From positions 1 to 64,000 of the forward strand of contig MWEG01000107.1 in assembly GCA_002070945.1 (NCBI GenBank): DNA of 64,000 bases. Reading direction: 5' to 3'. A program made the translations under genes and the position numbers. The DNA is from Lentisphaerae bacterium ADurb.Bin082. GTDB lineage: Bacteria > Verrucomicrobiota > Lentisphaeria > Oligosphaerales > Oligosphaeraceae. Each line of letters begins with the position of its first letter. Within the stretch, counting starts at the first letter, position 1. Below the pieces are notes generated by a model. The model did no database searches. It saw only the letters and a program-made list of their open reading frames with translations, and was not told the origin of the DNA. Positions 25,960 through 35,838 of the stretch are shown piece after piece.

Positions 25960-26685
25960 TCAATCAACATCATAGTGCGTATACCATGTCGGGTAGTTTG
26001 GCACCCAGGCATGGGCGGCGCGCTGGTCATTTTGGGTTTCGCGGTAAGCTGAATTGTCTGATTTCCAGGCCACGCTGCCGTCCAGCTTCAGGAAGTTGCT
26101 GCCATTGCCATGCTTGGCATAAGAATAGGAAGAAAAGCCATAGCGGCTGTAATAAATGCTGATCGCATTTAGGGCGGCTTCTTTATCGGCCTTGGCGGCT
26201 TCAGTCATGACTACCAGGGTGGAAAGCGTGGGACGGTTGATCGTGGTCGTTTTCATGCCATATTTTATGCCGCTGGCAGTATCTGTCATCGTCAGGCTGG
26301 TGTTAAACACCGTGCCGCAGTTGGCGCCATCGATATAACCGCGTGAAAGCAATGCGCCTGCACGGTGGGGATGGTTGGAACGGCAGACCCAGACCGGCGC
26401 GGAAATGCTGTTCCAGTAGGGATGATAGCCACCGCCAAGATAGGGGTCCAACGATAATTGGTAATAATACTTCCCATAAACATACCCGCCAAAGGCGTAG
26501 TCCTCGTTGTCGCACTGATATTGAACTATGGCATAGCCAATCTGCTTGAAATTATTGATGCAGGAAATGCCGTTGGCTTTTTCGCGGGCTTTCGACAACG
26601 CAGGCAAAAGCATGGCAGCCAAAATGGCGATGATGGCGATGACAACCAACAACTCAATGAGGGTGAAGTCTGAACGCTTTTTCAT
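25960..26685 (-). CDS. Pseudopilin-like secreted protein (H-X9-DG type)
   Basis: A 241-residue protein started at 26685 ([15 protein letters not shown]), where CAGGAG precedes the ATG. It has the type IV prepilin signal and helix ([16 protein letters not shown]) and ends with [13 protein letters not shown], an exact H-X9-DG motif. The mature region is Tyr-rich and unlike the pair at the left edge apart from the N-terminus and the end. It lies 39 bp upstream of the DUF4838 operon on the same strand and could be co-transcribed with it. These proteins are presumed to be exported envelope components. Confidence 0.85.
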   Translation of the reverse strand: MKKRSDFTLIELLVVIAIIAILAAMLLPALSKAREKANGISCINNFKQIGYAIVQYQCDNEDYAFGGYVYGKYYYQLSLDPYLGGGYHPYWNSISAPVWVCRSNHPHRAGALLSRGYIDGANCGTVFNTSLTMTDTASGIKYGMKTTTINRPTLSTLVVMTEAAKADKEAALNAISIYYSRYGFSSYSYAKHGNGSNFLKLDGSVAWKSDNSAYRETQNDQRAAHAWVPNYPTWYTHYDVD

Positions 26686-26923
26686 GGTGGCTCCTGATTT
26701 GCGATGGTTGAAGTTGCATTTTTGGGTAAATGACAAGCAAAATGGCGTGGTTGGCGGAGCGAAAAGCGGGGTTTTTCAGTAGCTGTGAAGTCAATCTAAT
26801 GCCGAATTTTTGCAAATCAACGGCTTTATATTTTTAGTTGAGACTGGAAAAGTAATCAATCACCGATGGATACTCGGAACTACGACAAGCTGCGGAGATA
26901 GGCACACAGGGGAAAGCGCTTTA

Positions 26924-27039
26924 GTGGACAGTGGAAAATGGACGTCAGTGGACATTAATGGACGTTAGTAGACGATGGACTGTGGACAGAAGTGGGCATT
27001 AGTGGGGAGTGGACGTGGACAGAAGTGGACGGTGTGGAC
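26924..27039 (+). repeat. TGGAC element, copy B
   Basis: The order of units matches copy A: GTGGACAGTGGAAAATGGAC, AGTAGACGATGGACTGTGGA, GGGGAGTGGACGTGGAC, ending GTGGACGGTGTGGAC. Confidence 0.85.
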
Positions 27040-27060
27040 CAAGCTCACTCTTGCCCCTTA

Positions 27061-27169
27061 CGAATTATGAATTATGAATTATGAATTATGAATTATGAAA
27101 TGCGCCTCAGCATTCAGCATTCAGCATTCAACATTCAACATTCAGCATTCAGACCCTCGCCCCTCGCCC
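27061..27169 (-). repeat. Composite heptamer element, inverted copy
   Basis: Read on the minus strand it is GGCGAGGGTCTGAATGCTGA, about six TGAATGC/TGAATGT heptamers, the spacer GAGGCGCATTT, and then about five TCATAAT heptamers. The copy at 44435-44534 has the same plan but with a TCATTCA unit in the second array. It abuts the stop codon of the ABC ATPase gene. Confidence 0.85.
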
Positions 27170-27838
<669 letters not shown>

Positions 27839-28052
27839 GTTGCGTCCTTTTGCGCTGCTATTTGTCGTTGTTTTGTTTCAATATAACGATGGGTGCAGTT
27901 TTCGGCAACTGGCCTTTGTGGAATTGCCAAGAATCTCGTTCTGTCGTCGTTCGAGTTTGGCGACGCGGCGTGAAAATCATGTATATTACCCATGTCGCTT
28001 TGCCGATGTCGAATTCAGCCTTTCCAGGCCATAACCTCAGGAGGTTTTCATT

Positions 28053-29072
28053 ATGGAGACGCCCGCCCGTCCCGCAGACATCTTAGAAATCCGTCCCTAT
28101 CAGCTGCTATGTCTAGTCTGTCGGATCGGTCGCCAGAACTGCGAGCCATATTATTTCGAGGAGAAGCTGGATGAACTCCAGGAGCGCATCATGGCCAATC
28201 GCTATTGCGTGTTGAAATTGCGCTGTGACGTGGAATCGACGTTCCGCTTCCAGAACCCCGGCGACGCCTGCGACACTCCGGAAGGCAAGTCCTTCAACCT
28301 GCGGCGCGATTTGACCGTCTTGCAGCGCTTGGGACTGCTGCCAGGCGCCGAAGTGCCAGCCTGCGATCTGCTGCGACACCTGACGCGCGCTAATGTCGGC
28401 ATTGCGACTGTGCAGGACATCTGCTGCTTTGAGCAGGTGACTGCGCCTATCTGGCAGGGCTGCCGCTATGGCAACAGCGGCAACTACGAGCGCGGCCACG
28501 CCAAGGCGATTGATACGCTGATGCCGGGACGCAGTCTGGCGACGCGCGAAAAGTGCAAGAAGGAGACTGCCGAAGCCATGTACGGGCGCCGTGTCTTGCA
28601 GATTCGCCCGCATCATCTGCTTTGCATGGCCTGCTTCACCGCTAATTGCCGACCTGGAGAATACGCACCGATTTTGGAAGACAATCTCTACGAGGCCGTG
28701 GAGACGTGCCGGAGCGACCCGTCGGTTCTCATCGAATTGGTCCCAGGCCCATGCCAGATTTGCCCGCCGTGCCGCGGCTATGACCCGGACAGTGGCCTCT
28801 GCTCCATGGCCTGCGGCATGGGGCTGCGCGACCAGAAAAAGGACTTGGATGCCTTGCAGTTGCTGGGATTAGACTACGGTGCCAAAGTGCCGGCAGGACA
28901 GCTTTACCAGCTGGTGTTCGCCCGCATTCCTGATGTGAAGGCGGTTTGCGCTTTCAAGATCAATTGCCAGACCCACGAGGCGTGGTCGATCTGCGGTTCG
29001 TCCCAAACTCCGCCGGAAATAAATCGCTATCGATTAGCCGCCGCTGACAACCTGGGGCTGCCCCGGTCGTGA
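28053..29072 (+). CDS. Cys-rich protein with two DUF1284-like domains
   Basis: The 339-residue protein contains two related halves. The first opens with IRPYQLLCLVCRIG (residue ~12) and the second with IRPHHLLCMACFTANC (residue ~188). Each later carries a matching helix (DLTVLQRLGLLPGAEVPACD versus DLDALQLLGLDYGAKVPAGQ). RPHHLLC is the hallmark of DUF1284, a small protein thought to bind metal or a cluster. Many extra Cys residues (GPCQICPPCRGYD, DICCFEQ) suggest metal or Fe-S binding. There is no signal peptide. AGGAGG precedes the ATG. It is followed by an alpha/beta hydrolase gene 40 bp downstream. The function is unknown. Confidence 0.75.
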   Translation: METPARPADILEIRPYQLLCLVCRIGRQNCEPYYFEEKLDELQERIMANRYCVLKLRCDVESTFRFQNPGDACDTPEGKSFNLRRDLTVLQRLGLLPGAEVPACDLLRHLTRANVGIATVQDICCFEQVTAPIWQGCRYGNSGNYERGHAKAIDTLMPGRSLATREKCKKETAEAMYGRRVLQIRPHHLLCMACFTANCRPGEYAPILEDNLYEAVETCRSDPSVLIELVPGPCQICPPCRGYDPDSGLCSMACGMGLRDQKKDLDALQLLGLDYGAKVPAGQLYQLVFARIPDVKAVCAFKINCQTHEAWSICGSSQTPPEINRYRLAAADNLGLPRS

Positions 29073-29112
29073 GCGCCCAGCGTTTTTTTCTTTAATCCAG
29101 GAGAATTAGGCC

Positions 29113-30003
29113 GTGCATGCTGAAGAACTGAAGGCCCGATGGCTTGATGCGTTGGGCAGTCCGACGCCGCGTGTTTTTGACGCGGGCTTTACTCCGTTGC
29201 AGCGCTTTGAATGCGAAGATTACGTTGGCACCGTCGGCGTACAGTTCACGGAGCCAGACGTCCGCCAGCGCATCCTGGTGATGAAGCCGCGCTGTCTTGC
29301 CAAGCCCGCCCCGGCTGTGCTGCTGCCTTTCTACTATCCGGAGCGGATCGCCGGGATTGAATTCGACACACTGGAGCGTCGTGACAACACACCGGAAAGC
29401 AGCATCCTCGGCTTGGCGCTCGTCCGCCGCGGCTATGTGGTTTACGCGCCGGAGACGTATCACCTGAATCTGCCTAAGTGCGAGCTGGGCCGCGACGCAT
29501 GGCCGCGCTGGGCCATGGCGGCGGCAGAGCTGCAGCAACGCCATCCGGACTGGACAGGCATGGGGAAACTCGTCGCTGACGCGCGCCTGGCTCTTGACTT
29601 GATGGCTGCTGACGACGATGTCGACCCGAACCGTCTGGCTGTGGCTGGCCATTCCCTGGGCGGAAAAATCGCTTTTTTCGTCGGTACGCTTGATTCGCGC
29701 ATTAGATGCATCGTTGCCAGCGACTTCGGCATTCTCTGGGACAGCACGAATTGGCATGACGAGTGGTATTTCGGGAGAAAACTGGCTGCCATGAAAGCGG
29801 CTGGGATGCATCTTGGGCAACTGCTCGAATTGGCGCCGGCCGTGCGGTTTTTCCTGATTGCCGGACAGTATGACCACGCTGGCAGCCGCGTTGAACTGCG
29901 GGACAGCGATGGCTTCTGCAATCACGCAGCTGGCCACGCGCCAACGCCGGAAGCCTTGGCTCAGGCTTGGGGGTTTCTTGACCAATGCTTGTTGGAAGGC
30001 TGA
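29113..30003 (+). CDS. Alpha/beta hydrolase (dienelactone-hydrolase/acetylesterase-like)
   Basis: A 296-residue protein with a GTG start supported by CAGGAGAA upstream. The nucleophile elbow is AGHSLGG (S181), preceded by DDDVDPNRLAV, a typical beta-strand lead-in. The acid and His are probably in the FLIAGQYDHAGSR and NHAAGH segments. It has no signal peptide, so it is a cytoplasmic esterase or lactonase; its substrate is unknown. Related proteins occur beside glycosidases as carbohydrate esterases. It lies between the DUF1284-like gene and the giant GH2-like gene, all on the plus strand with short gaps. Confidence 0.8.
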   Translation: MHAEELKARWLDALGSPTPRVFDAGFTPLQRFECEDYVGTVGVQFTEPDVRQRILVMKPRCLAKPAPAVLLPFYYPERIAGIEFDTLERRDNTPESSILGLALVRRGYVVYAPETYHLNLPKCELGRDAWPRWAMAAAELQQRHPDWTGMGKLVADARLALDLMAADDDVDPNRLAVAGHSLGGKIAFFVGTLDSRIRCIVASDFGILWDSTNWHDEWYFGRKLAAMKAAGMHLGQLLELAPAVRFFLIAGQYDHAGSRVELRDSDGFCNHAAGHAPTPEALAQAWGFLDQCLLEG

Positions 30004-30005
30004 TT

Positions 30006-30042
30006 AAGTTAAAAATGCTGCAAGAGCATTGTTTTTGACAGA
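30006..30042 (+). promoter_or_regulatory. Shared leader motif, copy 1
   Basis: AAGTTAAAAATGCTGCAAGA followed by GCATTGTTTTTGACAGAG closely matches the sequence at 34534-34569 in front of the esterase gene. It includes a small hairpin (AATGCT / AGCATT, loop GCAAG) followed by GTTTTT, so it could be a weak terminator or attenuator, or a TTGACA-type promoter element. Confidence 0.4.
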
Positions 30043-30068
30043 GCTGATTTGCGAACATGGAGCAGAAC

Positions 30069-33000
30069 ATGAGAGCGTGGGCATGGATAGGGCTGGTGGC
30101 GTTGGCGGCTTTGACGGCTCGCGGCGAGGAATTCGTTTGGCGTTACACGATGGAATGCCTTGGTGATGCTGAAAAAGCGCAGCTGATCAAGCCTGGCGCC
30201 GAAGGCAGCGCCGCTGCCATGGCGCTGCATTACCAGCAAGGCGCGTGGTCGCGTTTCAACTGGCCGATGTTTCGGCCAGTGAAGGGCAACACCGCCCTGC
30301 GTGTGCAGCTGCGCCGCGAAGGCGCCTTGCCCAAGGCAGCATACATGCGGCTGTTGACCAGGGACGGCGTCGAATGGCAACTGAAAAAGGCTATTGCGTT
30401 GACAGAGGACTGGCAGGCGGCAGAATTGACGCCCGATGACTTCAAATTCTATCGCGGCGCCGACCCGGAAAAAGTGCTCCCGCTTTCGTTTGATCACGTG
30501 ATCCAGTACCATGTCCTCCCAGTGTCAAACCACGATGGCGCTGGTATTCTCGTGATTGATTCGTTCGGCTTTGTGCCTAACGGGCCGGTTTATACCCACG
30601 ACGCGGATGAATGGCAGCGCCCGCCGGAACCGACCGCGATGGAATACGCTCGCCTGCAAGACCTGCGCGAACGCTATCAGCTGGAGTTGGCGCAGCTGGC
30701 CGGCAGCCGCGAGCATGTCCTGGCTTGGACGCAGGAGCTGCAAGCTATCCGTGAATTGTGGGCGCAGGACTCCGACGCAGCCCGGGCGCGCCCGGCCGCG
30801 CCAACGGCGCCGTGGAAACAGCGGCCAGCAGCGGCCAGCGTCGCGTCTGCGCTCCCGGCCATGACCGAAGCGGAATTCCATGCGCATCTTGCCGCGCTGG
30901 ATGGCCGGCCGCCAACGCTGGTGAATGATTTTCGCACGCATGCAGGCGTCTCAAATTACGTGCTGTACCAAGCAGTGCCGCAGACTTCCCCCAAACGCAT
31001 TGAGGAGAACGGCGAGCTGTTTGTGCGGCAGCAGGTCATTTTTACGGGGCAACACAGCCGGCAGACAGTTTTTCTGAGCATGGTCGTGCCGGCCGGCCAA
31101 GACCGTAGCGGCTATCTTGATGTGAGCGGTCGCGTGATCGTCATGAAGGTCCGTTGTTCAGCGCGAGTCCTCCATGAGCAGCGGCCCTTTTGCCTGCGGT
31201 TGCGCAGCGAACACCCGGAAGGGCTGGAGGCTTTTTTAGACTTGCAGCCACAGTCTATGCCTGGCAAGGATTGGACAGAGTGCCGTTTCGATGTCGGCAC
31301 GTCTTTCCGGAGTGCGCGCTTTGATCCGCGCAAGGTCACCCGCATGGAATTGCGGGTGGAAAATGTTCCTGGCGAGGCTGACTCCTTTGCGCTTGACGCA
31401 GGCCCGATTTACCTGGCTTATCCCCCAGCGCTGAGTACAGCACGGGACGAATTTCTGGCCGACTGCCAGCAGCAATTGCTTGATGCGCGCATGGCCCTGC
31501 TGACTGCACGCAATGAGCTGCTGCAAGTGGAAGACGCTTTGCGCGTCATACCTGACTTGCGCAGCCTCTATTTGAGCAGCTTTAACCAGAAGTTGCGGCA
31601 GGCCGCCGTAGATGTGGCATCGCTGCCGAAGCCACTCCCGTTATACAGCGGGCCGCCAGTGGCGTCTTCGACATTTCGGACGCGGCTCGAACTCGCCGAC
31701 GGCCAGGCCGAGCTGGTTGTGTGCCTGAGTGCGGCCGCTGCGCGGCTCTGCGTGGAACTGCGTGACGCCGTAGATGTAGCCTTACTGGCCGCAGTGGATT
31801 ATCGCGACGGCGTTGACGCCTGGCAGGAGCTGCGGCTGCCGGTGAATGTCCCGCTCTGGTCGCCTGGCAATGCACATCTCTACCAGCTGCGCATGGTCGC
31901 ATACAGCGCTGACGGCACGGTGCTGGCAGCGGGTCGGCGCCAGGTGGGCTTGCGCGAATCTGCGCTGTTCGCATCGGGAATAACGCCGCTTTTGCGGCAG
32001 GAATTGACGCGGCGGCGGCCTGAATGGTTTTTCCGTTACAATGGCCAGGCGGCTTTCCCACGCACGGCGGCTTTTTCGTGGATGGAGGAGAGCCTGAAGG
32101 CATGCCCAGCGGAAACCGCGTCCATGCTGGCGGATTTGTGGGTCGAAGGCGGTCGTTTCTATGGTTTGAAGCTGAGTGAGGCGTTTTGGTCACTGTTTGA
32201 ACGCGGCGGCTATGCTCAGTTGGCCGCTTTTTATCCGTCCTACAAAGCTCTCAAGAGTTGGGATGACATGCAGCTTTTTGGCGAGCAGCTGTCTTTCATC
32301 GCCGAGCGCATGGCACAGCCGAGTTCGCATGCGTCACCCTTTGTGTTGCAAGTCGGCAACGAAGTCGAGCTGGACAGCTGGGGCGCGAGCATCAATACGG
32401 CGTTCCCAGGTACGCCCTTCCAGCCGCTGGACTATATGGCGGAGGTTTTGCGGCGCGAGCGATTGGACAGTTCGCCGATCATGTACGTCCGAGCCGGGCA
32501 TTTCAATACGGTGGTGCCTCTGCCGCACGAGGACGTCTGCGGCATCAACCAGTACACCGGGCGCTACAGCGGCCGGCTGGACGAGGTGCATCGCGACCTG
32601 GCTGAGCTGGCCGCCGAGGCCGCGCTGTTCAATCGGCCCTTGATGATTACCGAGTGGAATGGCCCGAAGTACTCCTGGGCAACCGGCGGCATCGGCGGCG
32701 TCACCATTCGCGGCGCGGCCTACTACCTCGAACGCTACTGGCGGGGACTGGCAGAGACTCCTGGCGTGGTCGGCTCGGCCGAATTCACCTTGAACTGGGT
32801 GATTGCGCCCTTCGAGGACCTGACCAATCAAAGCCGCGAGGAAGCGTGGAAGAATCGTCCGCGGCATGCGGCCTTTGGCGGCGGGCGCACTGCAGACCAC
32901 GTGCCCCTGCTGCATGCGAACCAGGTTGTTCCCGATGAATGCTATCGCTCCATGCAGGCTTTCCACGGGCCGTTCTACGTCATGGCGAAGACGCCGGGCG

Positions 33001-34523
33001 ACATCCAGCTGCTGGCAGCGCTTGGCGCCGTCGAACTGGCTTCGGCGTTAGCGCCATTGCGCGGCTTGGGCAAGGAGCTTGCCGTTGATTCCCGCAGCGC
33101 GGCCTTAGTGGCACCGACTGAGTTGCCGTGCAACCGCCACTGTGTCGTGGTGATGCCCGTGGGCAGTGGCTCGGCAGCGCTGCCGCCAGCGTGGTCGGGT
33201 CTGCTGACGCCCTTGGCAGCAGGTGCGAGCGAGCCGCTGATCCGCACTATGGTCCATCCCCATGCGCCGGATTATCTCCTCTGCGTAGTGCAGGCGGCAG
33301 ACGTCGCTGGGCTTTGGCGCGCCATTCGCCGCCTTGGCAAAAGTGCCGCAGCCTTGTTCGATTTGCGCGCAAAGGAGTCGCAGATGCGCCGGGCGGTGGC
33401 TTTAGTTGACCTTAACCGCGAACAAGTCTTTCGACTCTACGTTTTGGAGCAGGCTGGCAGGGGCTTCTTCTTCACGGGCGATGACACCCGGACAACGCTG
33501 CTGGCAGAGGACTTCTACGACGAAGCGGGCCAGCTGCTCCCCTGCTGGTCAGCGCTCTCGACGATGTACCTGGACGCGCCGCGGGCATTGACCGCAGACG
33601 AATGGTCGCTGGTCCAGCGTCTGCACGCTGGCGGTGTGACGCTGGTGATTTCATCAGGCTGCTATCAGGCCAACGCGGCGTTGCAGGCGGCATATCCGGC
33701 AACGCTGGCGGTTACTGATGACTTCAGCCAGTACTTCAGCCGGCCGCTGTCGCTGCATGCGAGTTTGCAAGGGCCAGCGCCGTTGCGTGCGCTGGGCGGC
33801 GTTGATTTCGCAGTGGTCGAACGCTTTGCGCCGGAGATGCTGAAGGCGCCAGGCGTGGGCATTCAGGCGATTCGTGCTGACGGCGCGACCGCGCTGGCAT
33901 GGGATGAGCAGGAGCAGGCAGTGATCGTGCGCTGGCCAAGCGCGGCTGCCGGGCAGGGCGCTGTGGTCTTGCTGGGTTACCAGTTGGGCGACGTCGCCCA
34001 GGTGCATTGGCGGGTGACCCATAACGGTCAGACGCACAGAATCTATGACCGCGACACGGCCTGCGGCCTGGAACGGGCGTCCCTTGCGGCCGTGAATGCC
34101 GGGTTGCCTGTGGCGCGTCCTGGCGAGTTGCTGCCGGCTTTGCAGCTGTATGCGATGCCAGAGAGCTTTCTGGTCGCGCCTGGCGAGGCAGCGCGACTGC
34201 TCATATCAGTACGTGACAGCGCTGGTCGGCCGGTGCCAGGTGCGCAGGTCAATGCGCGGGCGCGAGTCCGCCAAGACGGCCGCAATGGCGCGAACTCAGA
34301 CTACGTCCGGCTGCGCACCGATGCCGAGGGGAATTTTGCGGTGAGCTGCGTGCCTGAAAACGCGAGCGGCGGTGAAAATGTCGACACCGCGAACCTCTTG
34401 ATGTATAAGAGGCGCGACAGCAGTGCGGCGAAAGTCTCTTGCATTCTCAGTGTGCAGCTGAAAGCCTGGGCGCAGGGCTACCTGCCAGCAGACAGCGCCT
34501 GCGCATTTGTCCTCAGCGAATGA
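30069..34523 (+). CDS. Giant secreted GH2-like multidomain protein
   Basis: A 1484-residue protein started at 30069 (MRAWAWIGLVALAALTARG, signal peptide) because GGAG sits six bases upstream; the frame opens four codons earlier. The N-terminal ~500 residues hold jelly-roll-like segments. Residues ~590-640 read like a GH2 immunoglobulin-like domain (NVPLWSPGNAHLYQLRMVAY ... GLRES). Next is a TIM-barrel-like domain with FVLQVGNEVELDSWG (a GH clan A N-E acid/base candidate) and PLMITEWNGPKYSW (nucleophile Glu candidate). The C-terminus has a carboxypeptidase-regulatory-like Ig module (SVRDSAGRPVPGAQV ... TDAEGNFAVSC). It is probably a cell-envelope glycosidase of unknown linkage. The esterase gene follows. 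Confidence 0.65.
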   Translation: MRAWAWIGLVALAALTARGEEFVWRYTMECLGDAEKAQLIKPGAEGSAAAMALHYQQGAWSRFNWPMFRPVKGNTALRVQLRREGALPKAAYMRLLTRDGVEWQLKKAIALTEDWQAAELTPDDFKFYRGADPEKVLPLSFDHVIQYHVLPVSNHDGAGILVIDSFGFVPNGPVYTHDADEWQRPPEPTAMEYARLQDLRERYQLELAQLAGSREHVLAWTQELQAIRELWAQDSDAARARPAAPTAPWKQRPAAASVASALPAMTEAEFHAHLAALDGRPPTLVNDFRTHAGVSNYVLYQAVPQTSPKRIEENGELFVRQQVIFTGQHSRQTVFLSMVVPAGQDRSGYLDVSGRVIVMKVRCSARVLHEQRPFCLRLRSEHPEGLEAFLDLQPQSMPGKDWTECRFDVGTSFRSARFDPRKVTRMELRVENVPGEADSFALDAGPIYLAYPPALSTARDEFLADCQQQLLDARMALLTARNELLQVEDALRVIPDLRSLYLSSFNQKLRQAAVDVASLPKPLPLYSGPPVASSTFRTRLELADGQAELVVCLSAAAARLCVELRDAVDVALLAAVDYRDGVDAWQELRLPVNVPLWSPGNAHLYQLRMVAYSADGTVLAAGRRQVGLRESALFASGITPLLRQELTRRRPEWFFRYNGQAAFPRTAAFSWMEESLKACPAETASMLADLWVEGGRFYGLKLSEAFWSLFERGGYAQLAAFYPSYKALKSWDDMQLFGEQLSFIAERMAQPSSHASPFVLQVGNEVELDSWGASINTAFPGTPFQPLDYMAEVLRRERLDSSPIMYVRAGHFNTVVPLPHEDVCGINQYTGRYSGRLDEVHRDLAELAAEAALFNRPLMITEWNGPKYSWATGGIGGVTIRGAAYYLERYWRGLAETPGVVGSAEFTLNWVIAPFEDLTNQSREEAWKNRPRHAAFGGGRTADHVPLLHANQVVPDECYRSMQAFHGPFYVMAKTPGDIQLLAALGAVELASALAPLRGLGKELAVDSRSAALVAPTELPCNRHCVVVMPVGSGSAALPPAWSGLLTPLAAGASEPLIRTMVHPHAPDYLLCVVQAADVAGLWRAIRRLGKSAAALFDLRAKESQMRRAVALVDLNREQVFRLYVLEQAGRGFFFTGDDTRTTLLAEDFYDEAGQLLPCWSALSTMYLDAPRALTADEWSLVQRLHAGGVTLVISSGCYQANAALQAAYPATLAVTDDFSQYFSRPLSLHASLQGPAPLRALGGVDFAVVERFAPEMLKAPGVGIQAIRADGATALAWDEQEQAVIVRWPSAAAGQGAVVLLGYQLGDVAQVHWRVTHNGQTHRIYDRDTACGLERASLAAVNAGLPVARPGELLPALQLYAMPESFLVAPGEAARLLISVRDSAGRPVPGAQVNARARVRQDGRNGANSDYVRLRTDAEGNFAVSCVPENASGGENVDTANLLMYKRRDSSAAKVSCILSVQLKAWAQGYLPADSACAFVLSE

Positions 34524-34533
34524 TGAAAGCAGA

Positions 34534-34569
34534 AAGTTAGAGATACTGCAAGGGCTTTGTTTTGACAGA
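34534..34569 (+). promoter_or_regulatory. Shared leader motif, copy 2
   Basis: AAGTTAGAGATACTGCAAGG followed by GCTTTGTTTTGACAGAA aligns with 30006-30042 with about 80% identity and one gap. It lies in the short gap between the giant GH2-like gene and the esterase. A TTGACA hexamer is conserved in both copies. Confidence 0.4.
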
Positions 34570-34596
34570 ACGAAATCTCAACCAAGGAGCAAAGGC

Positions 34597-35838
34597 ATGA
34601 TCACCATCCGCGTTAAATGCACCCGGCCATCGCAGATTTTCGCCATGGCCGAGGTGGCCGAATTCGACATCAGCGTTGTTTCCGAGGCATCATTGCCAGC
34701 TGATTTGACGGTCACGGTTCAGCTCAGCTGCGACACCCAGTTGGTCTTGTCGGAAACGACGTTCCGACCAGCTGCGAATGCGACGCAGCGAGTCCAGGGC
34801 AGTATGCCGTATCCCGGCTTTTTGCGCTGCCGGGCGTTTGCAGAGGTCAACGGCGAGACCGTGCTGGGCGAATGCGGAGTCGCCTTTGCCCCGGAATGCA
34901 TCCGGCCAGTGCGGCCTGAGCCAGCCGACTTTGACGCATTCTGGGCCAATGCCCTGGCCAAGCTGGACAAGATACCGCCCAATGTCGATTGCCAGGAGGC
35001 GCCAGACTTGTCCAACGATGACTATACAGCGTACCGCGTCTCTTTGGCTAATATCGGCGGGACGCGGTTGTACGGCCTGCTGACTGTTCCGAGCGCCAAG
35101 TATGGCAGCGGGCCGTTTCCAGCCGTGTTCGAAGTCCCCAGCGCCGGGCCGCCCATTCGCAACCCGGAGAACTTTGCGTTTAGGGCGCGTCCACGCGATT
35201 ATATCATTTTCAACGTCAATGTCTTTGACTTTGATTCAATCGGTCCGGACGCGGTCGCCAGTCAGCAAGCATACGCAGAGCTCACCAAGGATAGCCCCTA
35301 CACCTGCCAAGGCCAGCAGTCGCGGGAGGAATTTTTCTATTACCGGCCGATCATCGGATGTTATCGGGCAGTGCAATGGCTGTATGAGCGTGCAGACGTG
35401 GACCGCCAGCACTTTGTCTGCTACGGCGGCAGCCAGGGCGGCGGCATGGGTTTCAACCAGGTCGCGCTCGGAGGCGGGCGGTTTACTGCCGCCTTGTTCC
35501 ATATCCCGTTCCTGTGTGACACAGCAGGTGTGCTGATGGGAAGACACCCAGGCCGGAAAATCATGGATGGAGTCGAACTCGAAACAGCGTTGCGCACCAT
35601 GGCCTATTTTGACCCGGTGCATTTTGCGCGACGAATCACGTGTCCGGTCATGGTGACGGTCGGATTTGTCGACAACACGTGTTTTCCGTCCGGCATCTAT
35701 GCGGCGTACAATCAGCTGGCCGGCGAAAAGACGGTACTCAACTGCCTGGAAAGCGGCCATGGCAAATACTTTGACTATGGCAGGCACAGAACACCGATGT
35801 ACGCCTGGCTGACAAATAGGATGAGGAGAGATTTTTAG
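34597..35838 (+). CDS. Acetylxylan esterase / cephalosporin-C deacetylase (AXE1) family protein
   Basis: A 413-residue protein started at 34597 (MITIRVKCTRP) because CAAGGAGC lies just upstream. The catalytic triad is visible: nucleophile elbow YGGSQGGG (S279), Asp in VGFVDNTCFP (D359) and His in ESGHGKYF (H388), with the usual AXE1 spacing. An N-terminal Ig-like domain (~100 residues) precedes the hydrolase (RPVRPEPADFDAFWANALAK is a family hallmark). There is no signal peptide, so it probably removes acetyl groups from imported oligosaccharides. The TGGAC element begins right at its stop codon. Confidence 0.88.
   Translation: MITIRVKCTRPSQIFAMAEVAEFDISVVSEASLPADLTVTVQLSCDTQLVLSETTFRPAANATQRVQGSMPYPGFLRCRAFAEVNGETVLGECGVAFAPECIRPVRPEPADFDAFWANALAKLDKIPPNVDCQEAPDLSNDDYTAYRVSLANIGGTRLYGLLTVPSAKYGSGPFPAVFEVPSAGPPIRNPENFAFRARPRDYIIFNVNVFDFDSIGPDAVASQQAYAELTKDSPYTCQGQQSREEFFYYRPIIGCYRAVQWLYERADVDRQHFVCYGGSQGGGMGFNQVALGGGRFTAALFHIPFLCDTAGVLMGRHPGRKIMDGVELETALRTMAYFDPVHFARRITCPVMVTVGFVDNTCFPSGIYAAYNQLAGEKTVLNCLESGHGKYFDYGRHRTPMYAWLTNRMRRDF

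Larger units (their letters stand above)
26686..27169. other. Gap with promoter region and two repeat elements
   Basis: The left ~200 bp should contain the promoter of the pseudopilin/DUF4838 unit. The rest is TGGAC element copy B (26924-27039) followed directly by the inverted heptamer element (27061-27169). No gene is seen. Confidence 0.7.
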
